From Trametes villosa (Eukaryota > Basidiomycota > Agaricomycetes > Polyporales > Polyporaceae): 64,000 nt of DNA. Shown piece by piece: positions 1-9,547 of the stretch (within the stretch, counting starts at the first letter, position 1; every line of letters begins with the position of its first letter). The notes beneath the pieces were generated by a model. It saw only the letters and a list, made by a program, of their open reading frames with translations, made no database searches and was not told where the DNA came from. The stretch spans positions 6,410,001 to 6,474,000 of the forward strand of contig PUDQ02000001.1 in the NCBI GenBank assembly GCA_002964805.2, in the 5' to 3' direction. Made by a program: the position numbers and the translations under genes.

Positions 1-309
1 AACCGCGAGGTGGACGACTATCAAGGTCTAAAGACCAACTTCAAGAAACGAGGGGACAATCCGAAAGTTCGCGCAATCAACACCAACACACGAATGGATC
101 CGAAGACTCGACAACAACTCCTGAAGGAGAACAAATGCTTCTACTGTCGGGAGCCCGGACATCGTGCAGCGAACTGCCCCAAGAAGAAAGGTCCTACCAC
201 CAAGACACGTGCTATCAAGGAAGACGAATCGGACGGTGCCGAAGAAATGGAAATCGGTGTCGTAGCCCTAGGAGATAACGACGACGAAGAAGACGGCTTG
301 GATTTTTAG
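1..309 (+). CDS. Gag, C-terminal part with CCHC zinc knuckle
   Basis: Frame 1 is open from the first base to the TAG at 307-309. A retroviral-type zinc knuckle C-X2-C-X4-H-X4-C reads CFYCREPGHRAANC at about 139-180. It is preceded by basic residues and followed by an acidic tail. In this family the knuckle binds element RNA during particle assembly. The N-terminal capsid part lies outside the window. Pol is open in the -1 frame from the gag stop onward, and five T residues (303-307) overlap that stop, so pol is probably made by -1 frameshifting. This is a 5'-partial CDS with no start codon visible. Confidence 0.85.
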   Translation, partial: NREVDDYQGLKTNFKKRGDNPKVRAINTNTRMDPKTRQQLLKENKCFYCREPGHRAANCPKKKGPTTKTRAIKEDESDGAEEMEIGVVALGDNDDEEDGLDF

Positions 310-2864
310 GAGGACGAACGGACCCGGCGCCCGTCTCGTCCTGTAGCTGGGACTACACCATCTCATTTGTAACTATCGGCCAGCAGCGCAGAAATGCATA
401 CCTGCTATCCGGATATGTTGAGTGTGGACCCAAAGTCGTCGGAATCCGAGCCCTATTCGACTCAGGCGCGGATGCAACAATCCTCAACCGTCGCATCGTC
501 AATCAATACAATCTCCCTACGGTCAAACTACCAAAACCAATTCGATTCCGAAACGCGGACGACAGCATTAACACCATTGGAGAAGTCACCCACCGAGTGG
601 AATCCAACTTCGTGGTCCGAGGACACGAACTACCCACAAACTTCTACGTCGCTGACCTAGGACGGGACGACGCCATCCTAGGCATTCCATGGATCCGACG
701 ATACAATCCAAAGGTCAATTGGGATTCGGGAAATTTCGAGTTTGACCCGAAGATTATCAAGAAACAACAACTCCGTCGAGAATACCAGCAACATCACGAC
801 CCCCCACCAGGAGTCCCAATGTGGGGACTACCACGAACAACAACAGCAGACCCAGAAGGGGTCCATCAATTCATCAGGAGAACCTCGGAAGATCTAGAAG
901 ACGACGATACCTGGAACATCCAGGCCAATACAATCTTGAGTTCTCTCAGACAACAATCCAAAGACCTCACTATCGGACGAGCAACAATGTCAACCAATCT
1001 AGCAATCAAGGCGCACGAAGGGCAAAAGATCAAGACACTCGAAGAACTACTGCCAGAATATTTGTTGGACCTACGAGACGTTTTTGACAAGAAATCCGCG
1101 GAGCGCATGCCCATTACAAGACCATGGGACCACGACATCAAGCTAAAAGCAGAATTTGTACCCCGCGACTGCAAGATCATTCCATTATCCCCAGTAGAAC
1201 GAGGAGAACTCGACAAGTTCGTGGACGAAAACCTCGCCAAAGGTTATATACGACCCTCCAAATCACCAATGGCATCACCATTCTTCTTCGTCAAAAAGAA
1301 GGATGGCTCACTACGACCAGTCCAAGACTACCGATACCTCAATGATGGAACGATCAAGGACGCAGGACCTCTGCCACTCATATCCGACCTATTTGACAAG
1401 CTAGGCGGAGCGAAATACTTCACCAAACTCGATGTTCGAGCAGGATACAACAATGTCCGTATCAAGGAAGGCGACCAATGGAAGGCAGCGTTCAAAACCC
1501 CTCGAGGAGTGTTCGAACCAACAGTTATGTTCTTTGGGCTATGCAACGCCCCCGCAACCTTTCAAACCATGATGAACGCCATCTTTCACGACTATCTGTC
1601 AGAAGGATGGCTAGTAATCTATATGGACGACATCCTACTCTTCTCTGACAACCTCGAAGATCTACGCAAACACACGCGGCTAGTAATCGAACGACTACGC
1701 GACAACGATCTATACCTCAAGGCGGAGAAATGCGAGTTTGAAGTTCAACGGGTAGAATTCCTAGGAGCAATCGTGTCGCCAGGACAAGTATCAATGGACC
1801 CAGTCAAGCTCGACGGACTAAAGGACTGGCCCACTCCAACAACAGTCAAACAAGTCCAAAGCTTCCTAGGATTTGCGAACTTCTATCGGAGGTTCATACG
1901 AGGATTCGCCGACCTAGCAAGACCCCTGAACGACTTAACTCGGAAGGATAACCCATGGAAGTGGACCCCCGCATGCGAACAAGCATTCCAAGACATCAAG
2001 AAGCGCTTCATCGAGGAGCCTATTTTGCTTCAACCGGACATATCAAAACCGTTCCAAATCGAGTGCGACGCGTCCAAAGTCGCCACCGGGGCGGTGTTGA
2101 GGCAAAAAGGGGAGGAAGGGATATGGCACCCCTGTGCATATCTATCAAAATCCTTTACCGAAACCGAACGCAACTACCAGATCTACGACCGCGAACTTCT
2201 TGCCATCATCCGAGCACTGGAAACATGGAGACACTACATCGAGGGCGCCAAACAACCCGTAGAAATCCTGTCAGACCACAAGAACTTGACATATTGGCGC
2301 AGTGCTAGAAAACTCAACCGAAGACAAGCACGATGGAGCAACTTCTTATCCGAATTCAACTACGTCATCAGACATCTACCAGGAAAAAGCCTGGTCCAAG
2401 CCGACGCTCTATCCAGAAGACCGGACCACGACCCAGGAGACCACGATAACGAAGAAGTCACTATGATCCCAGGAGATCTATTCGCCAATGCAGTCCACGT
2501 TGACCTTCAGGAACTAATCCGCAGCACCACTTCCCGTGACAAATCAGTCATGGACTCAACCAATGGAGCGTGGCACCTCAAGAAGGAACCTATTTTTGGA
2601 ACCAAGACCGACTGGCGCATGGACGACGGCATTGTTCTCTTCAAAGGGAAAGTCTATGTCCCACCCGAAGATAATATCCGTCGAGAAGTAGTCCGCCTAC
2701 ATCACGAACCAGCATGGGACATCCCGGAATCCAAAAAACCTTCGAACTTGTCAGCCGAGAATACTGGTGGCCAGGCATGCAACACTTCATCACCCAATAT
2801 GTCAAAGGATGCGCAACATGCCAAACCGCCAAAGTCAACACACATCCCACCAAACCCGGAATGA
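306..2864 (+). CDS. Pol part 1: protease, reverse transcriptase, RNase H
   Basis: The frame is open from the gag stop (frame -1 to gag) although its first Met is only at 597. The retropepsin motif LFDSGADATILN lies at about 450-485, upstream of that Met, so expression from the Met alone would lose the active site. Reverse transcriptase shows FTKLDVRAGYNNVRI and the catalytic YMDDILLFS at about 1620-1645. RNase H has ECDASKVATGAVL near 2060 and a following DHKNL motif. The H2C2 zinc-binding region of integrase begins at the very end (RLHHEP) but the frame then shifts. The reading frame runs on out of register to 2864. Expected product: the Pol polyprotein that copies element RNA in cytoplasmic particles. 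Confidence 0.9.
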   Translation, partial: LGGRTDPAPVSSCSWDYTISFVTIGQQRRNAYLLSGYVECGPKVVGIRALFDSGADATILNRRIVNQYNLPTVKLPKPIRFRNADDSINTIGEVTHRVESNFVVRGHELPTNFYVADLGRDDAILGIPWIRRYNPKVNWDSGNFEFDPKIIKKQQLRREYQQHHDPPPGVPMWGLPRTTTADPEGVHQFIRRTSEDLEDDDTWNIQANTILSSLRQQSKDLTIGRATMSTNLAIKAHEGQKIKTLEELLPEYLLDLRDVFDKKSAERMPITRPWDHDIKLKAEFVPRDCKIIPLSPVERGELDKFVDENLAKGYIRPSKSPMASPFFFVKKKDGSLRPVQDYRYLNDGTIKDAGPLPLISDLFDKLGGAKYFTKLDVRAGYNNVRIKEGDQWKAAFKTPRGVFEPTVMFFGLCNAPATFQTMMNAIFHDYLSEGWLVIYMDDILLFSDNLEDLRKHTRLVIERLRDNDLYLKAEKCEFEVQRVEFLGAIVSPGQVSMDPVKLDGLKDWPTPTTVKQVQSFLGFANFYRRFIRGFADLARPLNDLTRKDNPWKWTPACEQAFQDIKKRFIEEPILLQPDISKPFQIECDASKVATGAVLRQKGEEGIWHPCAYLSKSFTETERNYQIYDRELLAIIRALETWRHYIEGAKQPVEILSDHKNLTYWRSARKLNRRQARWSNFLSEFNYVIRHLPGKSLVQADALSRRPDHDPGDHDNEEVTMIPGDLFANAVHVDLQELIRSTTSRDKSVMDSTNGAWHLKKEPIFGTKTDWRMDDGIVLFKGKVYVPPEDNIRREVVRLHHEPAWDIPESKKPSNLSAENTGGQACNTSSPNMSKDAQHAKPPKSTHIPPNPE

Positions 2865-3949
2865 TGCCTATTCCACATAGCGGATCAACAAGACCATTCG
2901 GCACAATAACCATGGACTATGTCACCGGGCTCCCTTTATCCAACGGGTTCGACGCAATCCAAGTGGTTGTCGACCACGACGAATCCAAGGCTATTGTTCT
3001 CTCGGAATGTACAAAGGAAACCAACGCCATGGACACCGCACATCTTCTCGTGAGAGATGTCTACTCCCGATTTGGACTTCCGGACCGCATCATATCCGAC
3101 CGAGGCCCGCAATTCATCTCACACGTATACCAAGAAATGAATAAACTCCTCGGGATTGGCCAATTGCTCAGCACGTCTCACCACCCTCAAACCGACGGAC
3201 AATCAGAACGGACTATTCAAGAAATCGAAGTCGCACTGCGGATCTATTGTGGGAACTACCCCGACACGTGGAGCACCCTCTTGCCACAATTTGAATTTGC
3301 GCACAATCACCGGACTCATTCAGTCACTGGGAAAAGCCCCTTCGAACTTCTGATGGGATATCAACCACGAGCTATAGGCACCGTACACCCTAAGCCCAAG
3401 CACCCCAGCACGGAAGAACGATTGAATCACCTCAAGGAACTCCGAGAAAACGCCATCGCCTCCCACGCAAAGGCCGCCGCCGCCATGGCCAAGAGACAGG
3501 CAGCAGGCAATGTGACCTTCCAGAAGGGAGATAAGGTGTTCCTCGAATCCACGAACCTCAAGTTGCCCTATCCCAACCGGAAACTCGCACCAAAACGAGA
3601 AGGTCCCTTTGTCATCGACGAAGTCATGGGACCTACCACCGTGAAACTCCGACTCCCAAAGGCATGGAAGATTCACCCAGTATTTCACACCACCTTGATC
3701 ACGCACTACCGGACCACCCCAGAACACGGTCCGAATTACGTGTCACCACCACCGGACACAATTGACGGAGAGGAAGAGTGGGAAATCGAAGCAATTATCA
3801 ATCACAGGAAGCCAGCCCGTGGAGGAATCCAGTACCTAGTCACATGGAAAGGCCGTCCGCAGCACAAGAATGAATGGCTGCGTGAGAAAGATCTCAAACA
3901 CGCACAAGCAACTCTTCAACGCTATAAAAAGCTGCACAAGATGGCCTGA
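2714..3949 (+). CDS. Pol part 2: integrase with C-terminal chromodomain
   Basis: This frame is +2 relative to pol part 1 and continues it after a net one-base loss around 2711-2716. It opens inside the H2C2 zinc finger (GHPGIQK, then CATC at about 2810). The DDE integrase core follows: the first Asp in MDYVTGLP near 2910, the second in SDRGPQF near 3097, and the Glu of the QTDGQSERTIQE segment near 3200. A GPY/F-type module (KREGPFVIDEV) and a chromodomain (YLVTWKGRPQHKNEWL, about 3833-3885) end the protein. Chromodomains in this family steer insertion to marked chromatin. The start at 2714 is only the first Met in the frame and is not proposed as a real initiation site. Confidence 0.88.
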   Translation: MGHPGIQKTFELVSREYWWPGMQHFITQYVKGCATCQTAKVNTHPTKPGMMPIPHSGSTRPFGTITMDYVTGLPLSNGFDAIQVVVDHDESKAIVLSECTKETNAMDTAHLLVRDVYSRFGLPDRIISDRGPQFISHVYQEMNKLLGIGQLLSTSHHPQTDGQSERTIQEIEVALRIYCGNYPDTWSTLLPQFEFAHNHRTHSVTGKSPFELLMGYQPRAIGTVHPKPKHPSTEERLNHLKELRENAIASHAKAAAAMAKRQAAGNVTFQKGDKVFLESTNLKLPYPNRKLAPKREGPFVIDEVMGPTTVKLRLPKAWKIHPVFHTTLITHYRTTPEHGPNYVSPPPDTIDGEEEWEIEAIINHRKPARGGIQYLVTWKGRPQHKNEWLREKDLKHAQATLQRYKKLHKMA

Positions 3950-4031
3950 AGTCCCCAGACCCTGCCCACTCTGGATTCCCTCAACCCCCTCGCACTACTC
4001 CTCCTCAACTTCGACAGTCTCAGCTTCGACA

Positions 4032-5552
4032 ATGGCCCGCAACCATCGCTCTCGCCGCCAACACCGCACTCGCTCCTCAAACTCCCCCTCTCCGATCAAT
4101 CGACTCCAAGCCCCCGTCCTGGGACGCCTCGTCCCTCCTGCACCCTCCTTTGTGAAGGGAGTGAACCCGACCTACGACCATCTTCCTCGCCTCCCCACTG
4201 CGTCCTATTCCAATGGGACTCTGCCCGACCGGCTCGGGTGGACTCTGCCCGACCGGCTCGGGTGGACTCTCCTCCACCCTGATCTCCAGGCGATTGTCAA
4301 TCAACGCCTCGCCTCGCTCCCCGGAACACGTCACTGGGTTGACGTGTACCGGATGTGCGGCGACGTCCTTCCCGCTCTCCGCCACATGGACAACTACGTC
4401 CAGAACCATCCGGATCCCCAAGAGATCGTTTTCCTCAGGCAGGCCAACGTCTCCTACACCTCCGCCTTCAGCAGGATCGTCCAGATCGCCGAGGTCGCCC
4501 TCAATCAAGTCGCCCTCTACCCCGCTCTGGGTATGATCGAAGATCTGCTTCCCCGCCGCCGCGCCGGATGGAACACCCCGCAGCCTAACCCTACCCACGA
4601 CGGTCCCGCCCGCATCGACTGCATGCTGGGCACCAACGGTAGCCGCGACCCCCTCTACAAGATCACGGAGGACACCACGAGGTGGGGAGTTCCCAACGGC
4701 AACTGGGAAAGTTGGGACGACAACAAGGAGAATGAGCCCCCTATCGCGGACTTCTCTGAGGTCCAAGTCTCCACTCCAGAGCCTCCCAGCTCATCGACAA
4801 GCTCCTCCTCGGAGTGGCACGACGTGAGGCAAGCCCTCGAAGATCGACTCGCGTCCCCGGTCCCTGAATCTGTTCACACTCCACCTATCTCAACGCCTTC
4901 CCTCCTCGAACCGCCCACTCGCAGCTCATCCCCCGAATACATCTCTCTCTCGCCTGCCTCGTCGTCGATGCCCAGCTTGGAGACCGACGACTCCTACATG
5001 GACGACCCCGACACCGACGCCCTCGTCGCCTACATCGCTCCCATCCCCGGGAGTACTCGCGCATTCATCAGGACGGTTTGGCCAGAGGAAAAGCCTATTC
5101 ATCCTGCGGAGTTCAGCGACGTCAACCGCCTCGCCGCGATTCCCACCGCCCTCTTGCCCCCTCTCCAACGCGCTATGATAGCTGCATTCCGCGTTCAGAC
5201 CGGCTACTACATCCCCGACGCCGACCTACACATGCCCTTCGCCACCCTCCGCTATGTCGCCTCATCCATCGCCAAAGAGGTGGACCCTCACTACCCAGGC
5301 CTCGACATGACCAGCGACAGGAACGCGAAGGCCAAGGTCTACGCCATCCGCGTCCCTATCGATAGCATGCGCGAACCCGGAGGATGGAAAGACTTTGAAG
5401 CGGATTTGGCCACTGCGGCATCGACCTCATCAATTCTGCCCACTCCTGCTTCTGCCCAAATCCCCACTCCCCCGAAGCTTCCGGAACCCCCGAAGCTCCC
5501 GGAGTTTATCGTCCGCCGGCGCAAGGCCTTTACCGACACCATGACGGACTAG
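4032..5552 (+). CDS. Additional ORF3 of the Ty3 element, function unknown
   Basis: An intact 506-residue frame lies between the chromodomain stop and the polypurine tract, in the position where some LTR elements carry an env or accessory gene. The ATG at 4032 (MARNHRSRRQHRTRSS) is preferred; the same frame stays open upstream into pol. The N-terminus is arginine-rich. The middle has a hydrophobic, folded-looking segment (PDRLGWTLLHPDLQ, VDVYRMCGDVLPAL). The second half is rich in Ser, Pro and acidic residues, and the C-terminus is basic (FIVRRRKAF). I see no signal peptide or membrane helix, so an envelope role is not supported. It is unrecognised; a chromatin or nucleic-acid-binding accessory protein is possible. 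Confidence 0.7.
   Translation: MARNHRSRRQHRTRSSNSPSPINRLQAPVLGRLVPPAPSFVKGVNPTYDHLPRLPTASYSNGTLPDRLGWTLPDRLGWTLLHPDLQAIVNQRLASLPGTRHWVDVYRMCGDVLPALRHMDNYVQNHPDPQEIVFLRQANVSYTSAFSRIVQIAEVALNQVALYPALGMIEDLLPRRRAGWNTPQPNPTHDGPARIDCMLGTNGSRDPLYKITEDTTRWGVPNGNWESWDDNKENEPPIADFSEVQVSTPEPPSSSTSSSSEWHDVRQALEDRLASPVPESVHTPPISTPSLLEPPTRSSSPEYISLSPASSSMPSLETDDSYMDDPDTDALVAYIAPIPGSTRAFIRTVWPEEKPIHPAEFSDVNRLAAIPTALLPPLQRAMIAAFRVQTGYYIPDADLHMPFATLRYVASSIAKEVDPHYPGLDMTSDRNAKAKVYAIRVPIDSMREPGGWKDFEADLATAASTSSILPTPASAQIPTPPKLPEPPKLPEFIVRRRKAFTDTMTD
4217..4264 (+). repeat. 24-bp perfect tandem duplication in ORF3
   Basis: Two adjacent identical 24-bp units encode the repeated octapeptide TLPDRLGW. The duplication is in frame, so ORF3 stays open. 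Confidence 0.9.
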
Positions 5553-5575
5553 GCGTTGACCTGGAAGGTCAACCT

Positions 5576-5585
5576 AAAGGGGGGG
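5576..5585 (+). other. Polypurine tract of the Ty3 element
   Basis: AAAGGGGGGG lies three bases before the TG that opens the LTR, the expected place for the plus-strand primer of reverse transcription. Confidence 0.8.
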
Positions 5586-5588
5586 TAG

Positions 5589-5913
5589 TGTTACAATTTC
5601 ATCCTCAGCTCCTAATACGGCCAATGACTCGACCTGACTCCTCATGACTCATCCTGACTGCGGTGTACTATACTTAGCCCAGACCTGACTCATACTGACT
5701 GCGGACGTGCTGCAGCAGTGCTGCGCTTTACTGCGGATCTGCTGCGCAGATCCTTCCCCCACAGTATATAAGGACCCCCTCTCTCCCTCTCTGTTCCCCA
5801 GTTTCGATCTCCTGTTTCATCCTGTAACAACTCGTACTCTTGACTCATCAATCTACTTGTTATTTATAACTCTTTGAGTGCGCTCGAACGCCACTTCAAG
5901 CGTTATCTTAACA
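5589..5913 (+). repeat. 3' LTR of the Ty3 element
   Basis: The 325-bp segment begins TGTTAC and ends TTAACA, a short inverted repeat of the TG...CA type. It directly follows the polypurine tract and contains a TATA box. Boundaries are inferred from these terminal motifs because the partner LTR is outside the window. Confidence 0.78.
5645..5771 (+). promoter_or_regulatory. LTR promoter: TGACTCA repeats and TATA box
   Basis: TGACTCA occurs at 5645-5651 and 5686-5692, with a third copy at 5841-5847 downstream of the TATA. Near-matches (TGACTC) lie at about 5624 and 5635. TATATAA lies at 5765-5771. TGACTCA is the AP-1/Gcn4 bZIP consensus, so a stress- or starvation-responsive LTR is a reasonable inference. 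Confidence 0.5.
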
Positions 5914-7331
5914 TGAACTCCCTCACTCACTCACTCACTCTGGTCTCCGGCTGGATAGGAGCCCAGGTATCCGCCTCGATGTTCCTTCTGAAGCACTGAC
6001 TCTCGAATTCTGGCCCCAGCATAACCTCACCGCACAGCTCGGACTCCCCAAGGGCTGGGCTCCGCTACAGTATGAAGTACGCCTCGCGCCAACGCCGCCC
6101 ACGCAGAGACTCACACATCGGACAGTCGACGTGCATCCCCGAGAAGGTCAGTACCCCCCACAGGTCTCTGAGCAGCACACGATTCGAACGGCTCGTCCAC
6201 ATGAAACCCGCGCTGTCAACGGCGGCGGGTTCGGGCTCGAGCCCGACAGCGTGCACGACCCGACGGGGAGGCTCAGACTGTTGCCACTCGCTACGAACCG
6301 GGGTATACGCGACCGTGCTCGAGGAAACGGGATGAAATTAACACTAGGAGGGACATACATACATCGCCGAACGGTGTACAGAGCCAGACCGGAGTGCACC
6401 CGGACGTGTCCGTCGTGTACGTGTAGAACCTAGATGGTTGTCGGGGTCAGCGACAGTTCGCAAAGACGAGGAAGACGAAGGAGGGGATCAGGGGTGTCAT
6501 GTTCTGGAGCACGCCCCCGCTCCGGAGAGCGAGGTATACTCCCTGAAGAAATTCAAAGAAAGAATGCATCATTTAGACGCGAACGGAGCATGTACTCACT
6601 TCGCTAGGTCTCCCGTCCCGTCCCACCTGCCTTCCCGCTCGCCGCCAGTCGCGCACTGCGGCGAGTCTCGAGTCTTGAGGATGAACGAACGAGCGTCCAA
6701 GAAGGAAAAAATAGCGAGCGACCGCGCTGCACAAGAGTAAGCCCCATTGTGTTCCGGACGCATCCCTCCTCACGGAGAGAACGCGCCCCGACCGCATAAC
6801 TGTGTCTATGAGCAACACATAGCGCGCCAGCCCGAGCAGCACGTCCGAGCGGCCCCGACGCTCGTCATCTTCGCGCCGAGACCACCGTCGCCGAACGCAC
6901 CGTGGGCTGTCGCGCAGCAGACTGGCCTTCGACGCGAGCCCTCCCCTGCCCGAGGGCGAGAGGAAGGGCAAGAGCGTCTGGCCGTCCCGCGCCCTGCCGC
7001 CGTGCTTGAGGGCGGCCGCTTTCCGAGAGGTCGCGGGACACGGTCTGCGTCTCCGGGGACTTTCCCCGCAGCCAGAGAGGGAAGGGCCGGGGTGGGCCTT
7101 CCTGTGCGGGAGCTGCGAAAGCGGTCCTTCGAGCAGCGCGATGAGCAGACTGCGAATTTTCGCGAGTGGGTTATATACATGCAATTCTGTCGGAGATTGA
7201 TTCGTGAGGGGCAGATTGAGGCTCCGACAAAACGGATGTGGCGCGCTGGGGTGCGCGTTACTCAACGCCACCTGCTACTACTCATTAACCCACTCGCTCA
7301 CTTACCTCGTCCTCGTCTGCTCGCGTCTGCA
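5914..7331. other. Non-genic stretch after the LTR
   Basis: A short CTCA microsatellite (about 5920-5940) follows the LTR. Several open frames exist on both strands between 6.4 and 7.3 kb, but they are low-complexity Arg/Pro/Ser reads of GC-rich DNA without recognisable domains. The last few hundred bases probably hold the promoter of the gene starting at 7332. Confidence 0.5.
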
Positions 7332-8675
7332 ATGCAGCCTACTGCTTCCTCCTCGTCGTACACCTCCCAAGACCCGCCGCCCCGGTCCGAGCTCTGGTGG
7401 GACCGTCTTCCCTCGCTCAAGATCGTGCGGCCGCCTAAAGGTGCGCGTCCCTCTCGTCCCGTCCCGCTCGTAACTAGCCGGTAGAGGAGGTCGCGCGGTG
7501 GTTAACACAATGGGACGTGGGGCTGGGGCCCCAGGGGCCCACCCATACTGTCTGGTGGAATCTGGACAGAGTGGTACTTCTCCACCTAGACGTGCGCCCG
7601 ACACCCGCGCCCGCCTCTTCACTCTGAGCTAGTATCGCGCGGTGGATATGTGTGCACGTACTTCACGCTTTGGAAGATTTGCCCCTTCTCGTTTCTCCCC
7701 GTCTCTGTCCCACAGCAAGAGCGATCTCTCTATACCGGCTGGTTACGAGACCACCATCTCGCCCCAACACACATGCTCACGACCTTCCACCCCGTCCAGG
7801 CCCGTTCTCGCCACAAGTCGACGAACGCTGCCTCACGTTCTGCTCGCAAAGCATCACCGGCCGCATCCACGGGCACGACCCGTGGTGTCGCTCGCTCTGC
7901 GTCCGGCGCGTCTTCCTCCACGAAGTCACCCGCGTCCTCTCGCACCACGCCCACCCCGCCAATACCACGCCCTTCCCCGACACGCCCGAAACCGCGCCTG
8001 TGCACCACCCCCTCCCGCCCGAAGGCCAGCGCTACTCCGGCTGGCTGCACGCCCTCCTCGGCTACACTCTCTCCTCCTCTTCTGCGCCCTTGGCTGACGG
8101 GGACGACGCGGGGCTGGACGCGCTGCGCTACTGGAAGGCGGGCTGGTACCTCTGGTGGTCGCGCAGCCGCTGGGCCGCGCAGGAGCGGCTCGACCTGATG
8201 CGGCGCACGCTCGACGGCCAGGCCGAGTGGCAGCAGCTGAAGGAGCGCCGCAACGCGGAGTGGGCGCACGGCGCGCCGTACGACGAGAACCGGCTCGTCG
8301 ACGACGCCAACCGGATAGACGACCTCGGGAACATGCCGCCCTTCCCCGACGTCTCGTGCGTACCCCCTTCCTCCTTCCCTCCCTCGCGGACGCCGCTGAC
8401 GCACGTGCAGACACGAGTCGCTCCTCCTCCCGCTCCCCACCACGCTCCCGCTCGGCGAGCAGCTCGAGAACGTGCTCGGCCCGACGCGCGCGGTGCTCGC
8501 CGTCGCGCGCGAGAGCGTGCGTTCCGGCGCCTCGGCCGAGCTCGCGCAGCGGATGTACGCGAAGGCGCGCACGGACGAGCCGCTCAAGCTCCTCCGCGTC
8601 TGCTGCTCCCTGATCTGGGAGAACATGGGCTTTGGGGAAGACGACGACGGTGGCGAGCAGTCGAAGAAGCCGTAG
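7332..8675 (+). CDS. Uncharacterised conserved-looking fungal protein, 3 exons
   Basis: Proposed exons are 7332-7440, 7800-8355 and 8411-8675. They sum to 930 nt and give 309 residues. All splice sites are GT-AG and the phases join cleanly (PPK-GPFSPQ, then PDVS-HESLLL). The protein begins MQPTASSSSYTS. It has a Cys-containing stretch (ERCLTFCSQ, HDPWCRSLCVRRVFLHEV), a Trp-rich segment (WKAGWYLWWSRSRWAAQERL) and a C-terminal helical part (PTRAVLAVARESV, LLRVCCSLIWENMGF). I do not recognise a domain. The first intron (359 nt) is much longer than the local norm, so exon 1 is the least certain part. Confidence 0.62.
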
Positions 8676-9116
8676 CCGTGCGCGTGTGAGGGCTGGTGAG
8701 CGACACATACGTGCGGTGGTAGAGGTATCTAGACGGCGTAGTAATTGATTTGTAGCTTTATGTGGATGTATATCATTCTTTGAAACCCTCTTGGCTCTCG
8801 CTACTTACGAGTGAGTTCTTGCGAAGTGCCTCGACTAGTCTGTCAGTGCATGGGCCACTCCCGCTCGATCCCCGCCCTGCGCGTACTTGTACACTTGACA
8901 CGCCAGAATCGGGCGTGTTACAACGCCCCTTCCCTCGCACCCGAACACGCCTGCTACATCATGCATGGGGTCTGAAACTATGCGGCGGGGTGTCCGCTCG
9001 ACTTTCCTCAGCTCATCTGAGTTGCGCTGATGACGAAATGTGGGTGCTATTCACGTAAACGCTTCGCCTACGAGGCTGCACTCACTGTCTCTGCAACCAA
9101 GCGGTCGTTCTCCAAG
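8676..9116. other. Intergenic, nothing recognised
   Basis: About 440 bp between the preceding stop and the tRNA. No coding frame or repeat of note is seen. Confidence 0.5.
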
Positions 9117-9198
9117 GTCCTTGTCGATTAGTGGTTAGATCATCACGTTGTGGATACGCAAGTCCGTGAAGACGGAGGCTCGAATCCTCCCTGGGACA
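9117..9198 (+). tRNA. tRNA-His (anticodon GTG), intron-containing
   Basis: The acceptor arm GTCCTTG pairs with CTGGGAC (one mismatch, one wobble), with discriminator A at 9198. A D-arm is built around AGTGGTTAG. The anticodon stem TCACG/CGTGA encloses TTGTGG, putting anticodon GTG at 9150-9152. About 11 nt of intron sits after position 37, the canonical tRNA intron site. The T-arm is GGAGG-CTCGAAT-CCTCC; the loop starts with C rather than the usual T. A TTTT tract at about 9202-9205 can terminate RNA polymerase III. The imperfect acceptor arm leaves some chance of a tRNA pseudogene. Confidence 0.72.
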
Positions 9199-9547
9199 CT
9201 CTTTTGCTCTCGATCTTCACTATTATTAATATGCTCTTGCTTAGCCCCCTAGGTGCTTTAGATCATCCCCCTGAAAGATTATGCCGGGAGACCTCCGTCC
9301 CCCCTCCCAATATCTTTTCCGGGGCAGTGGCGCCCGCCGCCGACTGGTAAGATGTGACCACGCCGTGACGCCTGCGTGACCTTACGGCAGGCAGGCGCAG
9401 AGGCGTGACAGAGTGTTGGCAGCGGGCGTCTGTGTGCGGCCGTCCTCCTCGCTCCTGCTCTCGCCCACCTCGCCCTCCTCGTCCGTCTGCCGCGCCAGCA
9501 CCCCGCGAACGCAATCTGTTGTAGAACCTAGTAGCGCGCTATACTTC
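9199..9547. other. Intergenic between tRNA-His and ERV14
   Basis: Pyrimidine-rich spacer likely to include the ERV14 promoter. No gene is seen. Confidence 0.45.

Larger units (their letters stand above)
1..5913 (+). mobile_element. Ty3/gypsy chromovirus retrotransposon, 5' end outside window
   Basis: The order gag zinc knuckle, aspartic protease, reverse transcriptase, RNase H, integrase, chromodomain, extra ORF, polypurine tract, LTR is seen directly. Integrase downstream of RNase H is the Ty3/gypsy order, and the C-terminal chromodomain places it among the chromoviruses (Metaviridae-like elements common in fungi). The 5' LTR and the start of gag lie upstream of position 1, so target-site duplication and LTR divergence cannot be assessed. 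Pol carries one frameshift near 2711-2716, so this copy is probably not autonomous. Confidence 0.93.

Noticed and set aside
4032..5552. ORF3 of the Ty3 element as an envelope gene
   Set aside because: No signal peptide, membrane helix or cysteine pattern expected of an envelope glycoprotein.
6438..7330. Overlapping long open frames on both strands upstream of the gene at 7332
   Set aside because: Arg/Pro/Ser-rich low-complexity reads with no domain and no start or splice support; typical of GC-rich spacer.
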